From Paracholeplasma vituli (GTDB lineage: Bacteria > Bacillota_I > Bacilli_A > Acholeplasmatales > UBA5453): a stretch of 64,000 nt of DNA. Where the stretch lies: NCBI RefSeq assembly GCF_025446935.1, contig NZ_JAOEGN010000013.1:1-64000 (forward strand), read 5' to 3'. Below, in pieces: positions 18,508 to 26,722 of the stretch. Position numbers and translations under genes: made by a program. The number at the start of each line of letters is the position of its first letter. The first letter of the stretch is position 1. The notes under the pieces are model-generated. The model did no database searches, was not told where the DNA came from, and was given only the letters and a program-made list of their open reading frames with translations.

Positions 18508-18932
18508 TTTACTTGGGCTTAGATTTAGGTGAAAAGACTTTAGGTATCGCAAGAAGCGATTCTGGTATCTTTTCAACACCAGTCAGTACATTTAGGTTTT
18601 ACGAAAACCACTACGAAGACGCAGCCAAATACATCAACAAATATATCCTAGATGAAGGTGTAGATGTGGTCGTTTTAGGGTATCCTAAACACATGAATGA
18701 TGACATTGGGATTCGTGCCCAAATCAGTGAAGCATTTAAAGTGATGATTGAACAAGCAACCCAAGCAACAGTTGTTCTTTGGGATGAACGATTATCCACG
18801 TATGAAGCCTTAAGCTTAATGACCGAAATGGGCATTAATAAAGATAAACAGCGACAAAAGAAGGATGAACTTGCAGCGATGATCATCTTGCAAAGTTATT
18901 TAAACCGAAAAGGAGACTATAATGGAAGATAA
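18504..18932 (+). CDS. ruvX: YqgF/RuvX-family putative Holliday junction resolvase / rRNA nuclease
   Basis: An RNase H-fold protein of 142 residues, implicated in pre-16S rRNA end processing in E. coli and annotated as a Holliday junction resolvase. The first acidic residue lies in YLGLDLGEKTLGIA; other motifs are VVVLGYPKHMND, VVLWDERLSTYEA and KKDELAAMIILQSYL. The start is a TTG (18504) that overlaps the alaS stop as TTGA, with AGGAGTGG before it. The gene order alaS-ruvX-DUF1292 is conserved in Bacilli, where yrzL lies between alaS and ruvX; no yrzL is present here. Confidence 0.93.
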   Translation: MIYLGLDLGEKTLGIARSDSGIFSTPVSTFRFYENHYEDAAKYINKYILDEGVDVVVLGYPKHMNDDIGIRAQISEAFKVMIEQATQATVVLWDERLSTYEALSLMTEMGINKDKQRQKKDELAAMIILQSYLNRKGDYNGR

Positions 18933-19209
18933 CAAACTAACCATCATTTACGATGGTGAAGAGGTAATTGCGGATATATTATTCACACATTACTCTGAAG
19001 TAACCGAAAAGAATTATGTTGTATTTCAATTTTCCGACCGCGATGAAATCAGCGCGGCTGTATTCGTTGAGACCGAGGGTGGCGAAGGCTACTTCGAGGA
19101 TGTGCAAACTGACGAAGAATGGGAAATGCTTGATGAGTTATTAGAAAACTACTTAGGTGATGACCAGGATGACGAAGAAGCACAGGATGACGAATCTGAC
19201 GAAGATTAA
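18922..19209 (+). CDS. DUF1292 protein (YrzB family)
   Basis: A small acidic protein of 95 residues with unknown function, normally encoded right after ruvX in Firmicutes. The conserved pattern is seen in KLTIIYDGEEVIADILFTH and YVVFQFSDRDEISAAVF, ending in WEMLDELLENYL and a tail made almost only of D and E (GDDQDDEEAQDDESDED). It overlaps ruvX by 11 bp with AAGGAG in front. Its acidic 3' end overlaps the next gene in another frame, so the tail sequence is shared coding space. Family call is firm; role unknown. Confidence 0.88.
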   Translation: MEDNKLTIIYDGEEVIADILFTHYSEVTEKNYVVFQFSDRDEISAAVFVETEGGEGYFEDVQTDEEWEMLDELLENYLGDDQDDEEAQDDESDED

Positions 19210-19774
19210 CGAACTCAAACTAAAAGCCCAATCTCTAAAAGTACCTATCCTATCTGACGATGGGCTTTTATTTTTGATAAAGACTTTGAATGAGAATAAC
19301 GTCAAATCCGTTCTCGAAATTGGCTCTGCTGTCGGGTACAGTGCTATCGCGTTGGCGCTCCACACAGGGGCTAAAGTGACGACCATTGAACGTGAAGAAG
19401 ATTTAGTTCAAATGGCGAAAAAACACATTCAAGAAAATAATTTAGAAGATACCATCACCCTCATCCACGCAGACGCACTGGACGTAGAACTCGATAAAAA
19501 CCTAAAGTTTGATGCGATATTTATCGATGCAGCGAAAGCACAGTACGAAAAATTCTTTAACAAATATGAACCTTACCTATCGGATTTTGGCATCATCATT
19601 ACCGATAATCTCAATTTTCACAACGTCGATATCGAAACGGTATCACGTGGGACTAGAAACCTAGTCAAACGCTTAGAAGCTTTTAAAACATTCTTACAGA
19701 CCCATCCAACCTATGAAAGTGAATTGTTCGATATCGGTGACGGTATGAGCATTTCAAAGAGGATTAAACCATGA
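19169..19774 (+). CDS. trmR: tRNA 5-hydroxyuridine O-methyltransferase
   Basis: Methylates ho5U34 to mo5U34 in tRNA wobble positions with S-adenosylmethionine. It is an O-methyltransferase-3 protein (YrrM type) of 201 residues: VLEIGSAVGYSAIALAL (SAM motif I), TTIEREEDLVQMA (acidic ribose binder), DALDV, FDAIFIDAAKAQYEKFF (metal motif) and IIITDNLNFHNVD. I prefer ATG 19169 because AGGTGAT (19156-19162) is well spaced before it; GTG 19157 and ATG 19187 are alternatives. It overlaps DUF1292 by 41 bp. The next two genes make its substrate, so the three form one modification unit. Confidence 0.9.
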   Translation: MTKKHRMTNLTKINELKLKAQSLKVPILSDDGLLFLIKTLNENNVKSVLEIGSAVGYSAIALALHTGAKVTTIEREEDLVQMAKKHIQENNLEDTITLIHADALDVELDKNLKFDAIFIDAAKAQYEKFFNKYEPYLSDFGIIITDNLNFHNVDIETVSRGTRNLVKRLEAFKTFLQTHPTYESELFDIGDGMSISKRIKP

Positions 19775-20652
19775 AAAAACTAGTCACCCTATTTGATATA
19801 GATTCGATTACAAAACTATCTCAATACGCAGATGGCTTCATCTTAGGACATGAAGGAGTCGCAACCCGTCTTACCAGAAGTTTTACAGAAACTGAAATCA
19901 TCACAGCTTCAAAACACGCACAAAAGTTGAATAAACTGATTTATATTACGATGAACCGCATCCTACACGATCAAGATGCTAAACGCTATGAAGACTTCAT
20001 TAAAACAGTCGATTCTGACGCGATTACTGGCTATATTGTTGGCGACATCGGTGTCTTATCGATTGCGAAAAAACTTGGATTATCTCACAAAATCGTATAC
20101 AATCCAGAAACCTTAATCGCCAATGTCTTTGACGCTCATTTTTATCATACATTAGGCATTCAAGGCGTCTACTTAGCCAAGGAAATCACCTTAGATGATA
20201 TCCTTTTAATTGGTAAAGACAGACCTTATAGTCTATTTGCTTATGGACATGGCTTCTTAAATATGTTCTACTCTAAACGTCAATTGATTGAAGCTTACTT
20301 TGAGAATAAACATCAAGAGAATTTGGTTCATAATGCTAGAAATTTAACTGTAGTAGAAGAAAAAAGACCACAGTACCGTTATCCAATTCTAGAGGATGAA
20401 GGTGGAACGCATGTATTTAGAAATAACGTATATGCCTCTATTAATCATATAGATGAGCTAAAACAAGCCATTGACTTTTTAGTCATTGATACGATATTTC
20501 ATGATGATAACTACGCGCTTAGAGTACTATCATTATATGAAAACCCAAATCCAGAGGAAGCCCGTTCGATTTCTCTAGCTTACAACGAAGTATGGGATGA
20601 AGGGTTCTTATTTAAGAAGACCGTCTACAAACCAAAGAAGGTGGAACTATGA
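19771..20652 (+). CDS. trhP1: U32-family protein, tRNA hydroxylation subunit 1 (TrhP1/YrrN type)
   Basis: A 293-residue protein of the collagenase-like U32 fold, shorter than its partner and without the cysteine cluster. In Bacillus the pair YrrN/YrrO (TrhP1/TrhP2) carries out prephenate-dependent hydroxylation of tRNA U34. Visible features: the TIM-barrel start LVTLFDIDSITKLSQYADGFILG, YNPETLIANVFDAHFYHTLGIQGVYLAKEITLDDI and SLFAYGHGFLNMFYSKRQL. ATG 19771 overlaps trmR by 4 bp, and its stop overlaps the next gene by 4 bp. The subunit assignment rests on order and length, not on a unique motif. Confidence 0.85.
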   Translation: MKKLVTLFDIDSITKLSQYADGFILGHEGVATRLTRSFTETEIITASKHAQKLNKLIYITMNRILHDQDAKRYEDFIKTVDSDAITGYIVGDIGVLSIAKKLGLSHKIVYNPETLIANVFDAHFYHTLGIQGVYLAKEITLDDILLIGKDRPYSLFAYGHGFLNMFYSKRQLIEAYFENKHQENLVHNARNLTVVEEKRPQYRYPILEDEGGTHVFRNNVYASINHIDELKQAIDFLVIDTIFHDDNYALRVLSLYENPNPEEARSISLAYNEVWDEGFLFKKTVYKPKKVEL

Positions 20653-21845
20653 CTGAACTACTCGCCCCTGCTGGGGATTTAGAAAAACTCAAGATTGCCA
20701 TCCTTTATGGCGCAGATGCTGTATTCATTGGTGGAATGGAGTTTAGTCTTCGTGCTAGAGCGTCTAACTTCACTCTTGAAAATATCAAAGAAGGCGCAGA
20801 TTTTTGTCATAAATATGGTAAAAAACTCTACGTAACGACTAATATTATCCCACATAATGACAATATGAATGCTTTGATTGAATACTTAAAGAGCCTTGAA
20901 AGTGCTGGTGTTGACGCCATCATCGCAGCCTCACCTTATATCGTTGAAACTGCTAAAAAACATACCAAAATCCCTGTTCACATATCTACACAGCAATCGG
21001 TTGTTAATGCACCTGCCGTTGCATTTTGGAAGGATTTAGGGGCTGAGAGAGTCGTATTGGGTCGAGAACTCGATATTGATGAAATCACCTCAATCACACA
21101 ACAATCGGATGTCGAAATCGAAGTCTTTATTCATGGCGGTATGTGTGCTTCCTATTCTGGACGTTGTACCTTATCTAACAACATGACTGACCGTGACGCA
21201 AACCGCGGTGGGTGTGCCCATAGTTGTCGTTGGAATTACGATTTATATGAAGGTGAAACTTTAATTTCTGATGAACAAATGCCGTTTTCAATGAGTTCAA
21301 AAGACCTTCAAACACTCGCATATATTCCTAAATTGATTGATGCGAATGTAGCTTCACTCAAAATTGAAGGTCGTATGAAATCGATTCACTATATCGCAAC
21401 TGTTGTGAGAAGCTACCGTTTACTCATCGACGAATATGTTGAAACGGGCAGGATCAAAGACATATCAATCTATGAAAAAGAGATTCGTAAAGCCGAAAAT
21501 CGTTTAACCTCATTCGGATTTCTTGGTGGGATTCCCAAAGCCGAACAGCAACTGTATAACTTAAGAAGCGAAGAACCTACAAAAGAATTCTTAGGACTTG
21601 TTGTCGACTACGACAAAGAAACCCAAATCGCAACCATCGAACAACGCAACCATTTTGTTAAAGGTGAAACCGTTGAAATGGTGGGGCCAAGAGTGTCACA
21701 TACGTTTACGATGGGCGATATTAGAGATGCCGAAGGTAACCTTTTAGATGCAGCAAGACACCCTAAACAAATCTTAAAAATCGCTTTACCTTTTGAAGTA
21801 CAACCTTACGATATGTTAAGAAAGGTTTTGTCAAATGATAATTGA
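20649..21845 (+). CDS. trhP2: U32-family tRNA hydroxylation protein (TrhP2/YrrO type)
   Basis: A 398-residue U32 protein thought to make 5-hydroxyuridine at tRNA position 34 from prephenate, upstream of TrmR. The start MTELLAPAGDLEKLKIAILYGADAVFIGG is diagnostic, as is the Fe-S type cysteine set in HGGMCASYSGRCTLSN and RGGCAHSCRWNYDLYE, then the U32 signature SLKIEGRMKSIHYIATVVRSYR. A C-terminal domain (from about residue 310) completes the long form of the family. GAAGGTGG precedes ATG 20649. Older databases call it a collagenase or protease, which is not supported by this context. Confidence 0.92.
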   Translation: MTELLAPAGDLEKLKIAILYGADAVFIGGMEFSLRARASNFTLENIKEGADFCHKYGKKLYVTTNIIPHNDNMNALIEYLKSLESAGVDAIIAASPYIVETAKKHTKIPVHISTQQSVVNAPAVAFWKDLGAERVVLGRELDIDEITSITQQSDVEIEVFIHGGMCASYSGRCTLSNNMTDRDANRGGCAHSCRWNYDLYEGETLISDEQMPFSMSSKDLQTLAYIPKLIDANVASLKIEGRMKSIHYIATVVRSYRLLIDEYVETGRIKDISIYEKEIRKAENRLTSFGFLGGIPKAEQQLYNLRSEEPTKEFLGLVVDYDKETQIATIEQRNHFVKGETVEMVGPRVSHTFTMGDIRDAEGNLLDAARHPKQILKIALPFEVQPYDMLRKVLSNDN

Positions 21846-22488
21846 GAAGGATGGTAAGCAATTACCGTACATCATCATTTCAAAACCGATTAAGAATGCC
21901 TATTTTAGGGTAAAAAATAATCAAATTGTCGTAACTAAAGGCCCGAGAATTCCGCTTCAAGTGATAGAAAAACGATTAGATGATTACTTTGATCACTTCT
22001 ATAAACTCATTGAAGGAAAAAAAGTCGATGATCAACAAATCGCACTATTTGGTCAACACTATGATCTCGAATGGGTTATTGGACATCCATTTAACTACGA
22101 AGTTAAAGACACAATACGAATTTGGATACCGAACCAGGAACTAAAGGAAAAAGCATTACAAACCTTTTATGGACAACAACTGAAAAACCTTTTAGATTCG
22201 TTAGATTCTTGGCTAGTAGAAGCGTTAAAACCGTTTAACTTATCGCCACTCCCCACCAAGATTAAATACTTAAAATCGAAGTTTGGAAGCTGTCATACTC
22301 GTAAGAAAGAAATCACGATGAATGCGTACTTAGCTAAACTCGAACCGATTTATACTAAATACGTTTTATTACACGAGTACGCACACTTGATTGTCCCTAA
22401 TCATCAAAAACCGTTTTACGATGTCTTAGACCTTATGATGCCTGGTCACAAGACCATTCAAAAGGCCCTTAGAAAACACCATATTTAA
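21835..22488 (+). CDS. YgjP-like metal-dependent hydrolase (M48/DUF45)
   Basis: A 217-residue cytoplasmic zinc protein of the YgjP (WLM/DUF45) group. The zinc site is HEYAH in KYVLLHEYAHLIVPNHQKPFYDVL, with the second histidine in PNH and a conserved FGSCHTRKKEITMN strand before it. The N-terminal half (RVKNNQIVVTKGPRIPLQVIEKRL) is the usual beta-rich part. ATG 21835 overlaps trhP2 by 11 bp after AAAGG. It ends the alaS-to-YgjP run. YgjP proteins have been linked to nucleotide or RNA handling, but no reaction is firmly known, so I give no gene symbol. Confidence 0.85.
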   Translation: MIIEKDGKQLPYIIISKPIKNAYFRVKNNQIVVTKGPRIPLQVIEKRLDDYFDHFYKLIEGKKVDDQQIALFGQHYDLEWVIGHPFNYEVKDTIRIWIPNQELKEKALQTFYGQQLKNLLDSLDSWLVEALKPFNLSPLPTKIKYLKSKFGSCHTRKKEITMNAYLAKLEPIYTKYVLLHEYAHLIVPNHQKPFYDVLDLMMPGHKTIQKALRKHHI

Positions 22489-22547
22489 CTATCAAAATAT
22501 TGAAAACTAGTGTATAATTATACAATGTAAAAACAAGGAGTGATTTT
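22489..22547 (+). promoter_or_regulatory. greA promoter region
   Basis: A TATAAT (22512-22517) sits between YgjP and greA, with a second near-match TACAAT 10 bp later. Neither has a well-spaced -35, so the exact start is uncertain. Confidence 0.45.
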
Positions 22548-23024
22548 ATGGCAAAAAATAAACAAGTCTTTGAACTAACTCAAGAAGGGGTAGACCAACT
22601 TAGAAGTGAATTAAACTACCTAAAAGACGTAAAAAGACCTGAAAACGTCATCGCTTTACAAGAAGCACGTGCTCAAGGTGACCTTTCTGAAAACGCCGAT
22701 TATGACGCTGCAAGAGATGAACAAGCGCGTATTGAAGCCCGTATTAAAGAAATTGAAAATATCTTAGAAAACTTCAAGCTCATCAAAGCTTCCAATGATA
22801 ACCGTGTAACTACTGGTAAAACTGTAGTATTACACTTTGTTGAGAAAAATAAAACCGCTGAATACCAATTGGTTGGTACAATTGAAGCCAATCCAATGCT
22901 CAATAAGATTTCCACAGATTCCCCAGTGGGCAAAGCTATTCAAGGTACCATTGAAGGCGACACCGTTGAAGTACATTTAGAAACAGGAAAGACCTTCCAC
23001 ATACAAATTGTTGAAGTTAAATAA
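22548..23024 (+). CDS. greA: Transcription elongation factor GreA
   Basis: Enters the RNA polymerase secondary channel and stimulates cleavage of backtracked RNA. The 158 residues show the N-terminal coiled coil with the acidic tip: LTQEGVDQLRSELNYLKDVKRPE, then EARAQGDLSENADYDAARDEQARIEARIKEIE; D and E of GDLSENADYDAA are the catalytic acidic pair. The C-terminal FKBP-like domain ends SPVGKAIQGTIEGDTVEV. ATG 22548 follows AAGGAGTG. It is the first gene of the yqe/com cluster here and is followed 1 bp later by the yqeG start. Confidence 0.97.
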   Translation: MAKNKQVFELTQEGVDQLRSELNYLKDVKRPENVIALQEARAQGDLSENADYDAARDEQARIEARIKEIENILENFKLIKASNDNRVTTGKTVVLHFVEKNKTAEYQLVGTIEANPMLNKISTDSPVGKAIQGTIEGDTVEVHLETGKTFHIQIVEVK

Positions 23025-23025
23025 C

Positions 23026-23586
23026 ATGAAAAAGGGAAGATACATCCATTTTGTCCCAAGCGAATATCAAAAATCGGTGAAAAACATCGATTTTTTACAC
23101 TTATATCAAGAGGGGTTTCGCGTCATTTTTATCGATATCGACAATACGCTTGTATCCTATAAAGAGCACCATCTTACCGAGGACTTAATTGGATTTCTAA
23201 ATCAACTTGAACAAACCGGTTTTAAAATTGTTTTAATATCGAACAATAAGCAAGCACGTGTAGAAACTTTTGTTGGAGATCATGCATATAAGTTTGTTTA
23301 TAGTGCTAAAAAACCATTAAAAAGAGGTTTTCGTAAAGGCTTAAAATTAGTCAATGAAACCAATACTAGAAAGGTAGTACACATTGGAGATCAAGTGATG
23401 ACCGATATCCTTGGTGGCAATCGTATGGGCTTTTACACCATTTTAGTCTCCGCGATTGAACGTAAGTCGGATATTCTACCGACACGCATCAACCGTAAAA
23501 TGGAAGCTTTCTTCATCAAAAAAGTGAAAAAGCACCAACCCGAATTATACGAAAAGAGGTTATTGCCTTATGTTGAAACGCTGTAG
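23026..23586 (+). CDS. yqeG: YqeG family HAD phosphatase
   Basis: A HAD-IIIA phosphatase of 186 residues. Motif I is FIDIDNTLVSY (two aspartates), motif II in IVLISNNKQ, a lysine in KKPLKRGFRKG, and motif IV in VVHIGDQVMTDILGGNRMGFYTILV. Its physiological substrate is unknown. I start at ATG 23026; a TTG at 23008 would overlap greA but adds residues foreign to the family. No clear ribosome site exists, so it is probably translationally coupled to greA. It overlaps yqeH by 17 bp. In Bacillus it also heads the yqeG-yqeH run. Confidence 0.9.
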   Translation: MKKGRYIHFVPSEYQKSVKNIDFLHLYQEGFRVIFIDIDNTLVSYKEHHLTEDLIGFLNQLEQTGFKIVLISNNKQARVETFVGDHAYKFVYSAKKPLKRGFRKGLKLVNETNTRKVVHIGDQVMTDILGGNRMGFYTILVSAIERKSDILPTRINRKMEAFFIKKVKKHQPELYEKRLLPYVETL

Positions 23587-24616
23587 CGGTTGTGGAGTGA
23601 TACTCCAAACCGAAGACGATACCAAAGCAGGCTTTGTTAAAGACTTAAGTCATGAACTTTGTTTGGATTGTTTTAATTTAAAGAACTATTCCAAAGTGAA
23701 TTCGGTTACCATTCATCCAGGTGAAATGCCTGTAATAAAAGAAGAAGCCTTAATCCTTTATGTATTATCCATTAATCATTTATCCCTAAGACTTAAATAT
23801 CGTCTTGACCGTCATTTTCCAAATTCACCCGTCATTCTCGTATTGAACCATATCGATACGCTTGACAGTTCCGTGAATTTAAACAAAATGATTCAAAAAA
23901 TCCGTCAAGAAGCCAACAAACTTCAAATGAAGTTTGTTGACATCGTGCCAATTTCAGCGCTACAAAACAAATACATTGACGTACTCATGGAATCGATGGA
24001 ATACCATCAAAAAAACCGTAATGTCTATTTGGTTGGCTTTCAAAATAGTGGAAAGTCACTGTTATTTAAACGAATTGCGAATCGTTTAGCGATTGAAACA
24101 ACGGTCTTATCAGGCAAAAAACCTGGTTTGACACTCGCTGACTTTAGTATTCCATTTCATGGTGCTAAACTTACCGATACCCCAGGCATCTATTTACCAG
24201 GTTCCATCGCATCCTTCTTACCATTTGACGCTTACAAAGACCTGTTGATAGAGTCTAGAGTAAAACCAAAAATCTATCAATTGAATGAACAACAAAGCCT
24301 ATTCTTTGGCGGGTTGTGTGCTGTATCATATCTCGAAGGTGGCTTTAAGGGGATTGCGTGCTACGCCTCGAATGCCTTAGAAATTCATCGTACCAAATAC
24401 GACGAAACATATGAAAAGTTCAAGAGTCAACAAGATACATTTAAACATCAAATAAAAGATCAAAAATTTGTTAAGAAACTCTTTAAACTCAATCCAGATA
24501 TAGCCTATGAACTCGCTATTTCTGATTTCGCAATGGTCCATCTAAAAGGTAAAGCCGTAATTGAGGTCTATTTACCTGATACTATGCGCGTTGTGTTAGA
24601 GGAGGCGCTCTATTGA
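23570..24616 (+). CDS. yqeH: Circularly permuted ribosome biogenesis GTPase YqeH
   Basis: A GTPase needed for 30S subunit assembly. The 348 residues start with a zinc finger (CSGCGVILQ...ELCLDCFNLKNY), followed by motifs in permuted order: G4 as LNHIDTL, G5 near VPISALQ, then G1 VGFQNSGKSLLFKRIA and G3 LTDTPGI, with a C-terminal RNA-binding part. This G4-G5-G1-G3 order is diagnostic. The gene starts at ATG 23570 after AAGAGGTTATTGCC and overlaps yqeK by 4 bp. aroE, yhbY and nadD, which separate it from yqeK in Bacillus, are absent. Confidence 0.95.
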   Translation: MLKRCSGCGVILQTEDDTKAGFVKDLSHELCLDCFNLKNYSKVNSVTIHPGEMPVIKEEALILYVLSINHLSLRLKYRLDRHFPNSPVILVLNHIDTLDSSVNLNKMIQKIRQEANKLQMKFVDIVPISALQNKYIDVLMESMEYHQKNRNVYLVGFQNSGKSLLFKRIANRLAIETTVLSGKKPGLTLADFSIPFHGAKLTDTPGIYLPGSIASFLPFDAYKDLLIESRVKPKIYQLNEQQSLFFGGLCAVSYLEGGFKGIACYASNALEIHRTKYDETYEKFKSQQDTFKHQIKDQKFVKKLFKLNPDIAYELAISDFAMVHLKGKAVIEVYLPDTMRVVLEEALY

Positions 24617-25173
24617 GCCTAGTCGACTTAGTTACAGAAAAACTAAAGCCTTATCCAAAACGTCTTGAACATGTCTTAGGCGTTAAAGAACGCGCTTTAG
24701 AATTTCAAAAAATCTATGGCGGAAACGCCGAAGCCATTGAAACGGCAGCCTTACTTCATGATTACTTTAAATACGATTCTATCGAGGTTCAAAAGCGCTA
24801 TATTCCAGCAAATGAAATCGAAAAATATCAAAGTGTTCCAGTTGCTTACCACGCGCTTTCTGCTGCGTATTATGCGAAAGACCACTTAGGGATCAATGAC
24901 CCTATTGTATTTGAAGCAATTTACTACCATATTTGGGGTAAAACCGAAATGAAGTTAGAAACGATGATTCTCGCAACTGCTGATTTTTGTGAGAAAAACC
25001 GAACTTTTAGTGGTGCTAAAAAAGTGTATGAACTCGCATTAAAAGACTTACAACAAGCCTTTATACTCAGTTTAGAATACACCATTGAATATTTAAAGAA
25101 AGATGGGATTAACCCATTTTATGAACAAATCGAAGTCTTAAACTATTACAAGGAGAACACATGGAATTACTAG
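24613..25173 (+). CDS. yqeK: YqeK-type HD-domain Ap4A hydrolase
   Basis: Symmetrical diadenosine tetraphosphate hydrolase, HD superfamily, 186 residues. Metal ligands: H in RLEHVLGVKERA, the HD pair in AALLHDYFKYD, H in AYHALSAAYYA, and D in LATADFCEKNR. It cleaves Ap4A to two ADP, a stress nucleotide arising from aminoacyl-tRNA synthetases. The start is TTG 24613, overlapping the yqeH stop (TTGA) with GGAGGCG upstream. It overlaps rsfS by 13 bp. In many Firmicutes it is adjacent or fused to nadD, which is missing here. Confidence 0.92.
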   Translation: MSLVDLVTEKLKPYPKRLEHVLGVKERALEFQKIYGGNAEAIETAALLHDYFKYDSIEVQKRYIPANEIEKYQSVPVAYHALSAAYYAKDHLGINDPIVFEAIYYHIWGKTEMKLETMILATADFCEKNRTFSGAKKVYELALKDLQQAFILSLEYTIEYLKKDGINPFYEQIEVLNYYKENTWNY

Positions 25174-25484
25174 AGAAAATAATTAAAACCATTGACATCG
25201 TCAAAGTATCTGATGTCAAAATTTATGATATGGAAAAAAGCTCACCGTTTTTTGATTATGTCGTTGTAGCAACCGCGAATGAACGTCAATCTATCGCACT
25301 CATTACCTATTTAAAAGAATCCGTTGGGACGGATCAAATTCGTGGATTTGAAGGAAAAACCGGAGGCTGGTTATTGGTTGACTTAGGGGATGTAGTCCTT
25401 CATTTATTCTCAAAAGAAATGCGCGAATACTACGGTTTTGACAAGCGCTTGATGACATTAAAACAAATCGAGATTAAAGCTTAA
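25161..25484 (+). CDS. rsfS: Ribosomal silencing factor RsfS
   Basis: Binds ribosomal protein uL14 and blocks subunit joining when nutrients are low. The 107 residues match the family closely: DIVKVSDVKIYDMEKSSPFFDYVVVATANERQSIAL, GFEGKTGGWLLVDLGDVVLHLFSKEMREYYGFDKRL. ATG 25161 is preceded by AAGGAG and overlaps yqeK by 13 bp. Length is normal. The next gene starts 3 bp after its stop, so it sits inside a tightly coupled operon. Confidence 0.96.
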   Translation: MELLEKIIKTIDIVKVSDVKIYDMEKSSPFFDYVVVATANERQSIALITYLKESVGTDQIRGFEGKTGGWLLVDLGDVVLHLFSKEMREYYGFDKRLMTLKQIEIKA

Positions 25485-25486
25485 TC

Positions 25487-26122
25487 ATGAGCTTTTCAGA
25501 TTTATATGTCCGCTTGATTGAGGACATTGATTACATCGAAATCATCGATTTTATCACAAAACAACTAAAACCGTCAGATGTCATCTTGGACGCTGGGTGT
25601 GGATCTGGTGTAATTTTATCACCGCTCATTCAAAAAGGTTTTGATGTTACTGGTATAGATATCGATGAAGAGATGTTATCCTATGCTCAAAAAGCCTTAG
25701 GACATCAGGGGAAACTCTTTATTCACGATCTCAGAGAACCGCTCGGATTAACCTTTGATGTCATTTTGATGTTCAACGATGTCATCAATTACTTTAAAGG
25801 GGCCAAGACAGTCTTAATGAACTTAAAACGAGCTTTAAAACCGGGTGGTATGTTGTTGTTTGATTTTTATAAGGTTGATTATTTAACCGAAATGGATGGT
25901 TATGTCGAATCTGAGAATAACCCTGTGGTCTACACTTGGAAAACCAAAACAAGTCATAACAAACTCATTCATCAAATTGAAACCGAACAAGAAGACTACC
26001 AAGTTATTCAGTATGTATACGAACCGGGTTATTATATCGGGATACTGAAATCCCTGGGTTTAAAAGTGACGATACTTGAAGGTCCAGACGAACGAAAACT
26101 GTATATTAAAGCGACAAAATAG
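25487..26122 (+). CDS. yqeM: Class I SAM methyltransferase (YqeM type)
   Basis: A 211-residue small-molecule-type methyltransferase. Motif I is VILDAGCGSGVILSPL, motif II VTGIDIDEEMLSYA, and LIMFNDVINYF with the later ALKPGGMLLFDFYKVDYL completing the Rossmann core. Order after rsfS equals Bacillus yqeM, whose substrate is not known. It begins 3 bp after the rsfS stop without a strong ribosome site and is followed by a hairpin, so it probably ends the greA-yqe operon. Confidence 0.85.
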   Translation: MSFSDLYVRLIEDIDYIEIIDFITKQLKPSDVILDAGCGSGVILSPLIQKGFDVTGIDIDEEMLSYAQKALGHQGKLFIHDLREPLGLTFDVILMFNDVINYFKGAKTVLMNLKRALKPGGMLLFDFYKVDYLTEMDGYVESENNPVVYTWKTKTSHNKLIHQIETEQEDYQVIQYVYEPGYYIGILKSLGLKVTILEGPDERKLYIKATK

Positions 26123-26128
26123 ATTTTT

Positions 26129-26183
26129 AGAATAAAACCACTAGCTTTAGGGTGATGTTATTCTGAGAATCTTTTTTCTTTTT
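26129..26183 (+). terminator. Probable terminator after yqeM
   Basis: AGAATAA (26129-26135) pairs with TTATTCT (26158-26164), with an inner CAC/GTG pairing; T-rich TCTTTTTTCTTTTT follows after a short gap. The gap makes it weaker than the others. Confidence 0.55.
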
Positions 26184-26224
26184 ATTCTTAACACATCGGT
26201 ATCATCTATATGAGGTGATTATAG

Positions 26225-26722
26225 ATGATTAAACGAATGTTACCCTTATTAGGCTTACTTACTGTATTGACTATTCTCTTGATTTGGCCAAATATCCCAA
26301 AAACCCAAACTAAAGCTGTCGAAGAACCTATTTATATCGAAGTTGAGATTACAGGTGCAGTTCATATCCCTGGGGTATATAGGGTCATTTCAGGCACCAA
26401 CTTAGGTGACTTGATTCAATACGCTTTAGGGACCAAAGCGACAGCAGACTTGAGTCAAATTGAAAACGCAACTTTATTACTACCAAATGTAAGATATACC
26501 ATACCATTTAAAGAAGAAAGTAAAGATGAGACCAAAATTAACATCAATAAAGCTACCCTAATTGAATTGATGTCTTTACCTGGAATTGGTCAAGTCACTG
26601 CACAAAAAATCATCGATTACCGAGTCAAACAAGGTCCGTTCATGAGAATTGAAGACATTCAAGAAGTCTCAGGGATTGGAGCTCAAACCTTTGAACAAAT
26701 TAAAGCGTTTATTACCCTCTAG
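26225..26722 (+). CDS. comEA: ComEA, DNA receptor for uptake
   Basis: Membrane-anchored double-stranded DNA binder of natural transformation. The 165 residues: one N-terminal membrane helix (MLPLLGLLTVLTILLIWP), a SLBB-like domain (VEITGAVHIPGVYRVISGTNLGDLI) and a helix-hairpin-helix domain (INKATLIELMSLPGIGQVTAQKIIDYRVKQG and VSGIGAQTFEQIKAF). ATG 26225 follows GAGGTGAT. Length and layout match Bacillus ComEA, shortened in the linker. Its 3' end overlaps comEC. Together they form half of the uptake machine; pilus and ComFA parts are not in the window. Confidence 0.95.
   Translation: MIKRMLPLLGLLTVLTILLIWPNIPKTQTKAVEEPIYIEVEITGAVHIPGVYRVISGTNLGDLIQYALGTKATADLSQIENATLLLPNVRYTIPFKEESKDETKININKATLIELMSLPGIGQVTAQKIIDYRVKQGPFMRIEDIQEVSGIGAQTFEQIKAFITL

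Noticed and set aside
20649-21845. Annotation as a secreted collagenase/peptidase U32
   Set aside because: No signal peptide, and its place between trhP1 and YgjP behind trmR fits a tRNA modification role better.
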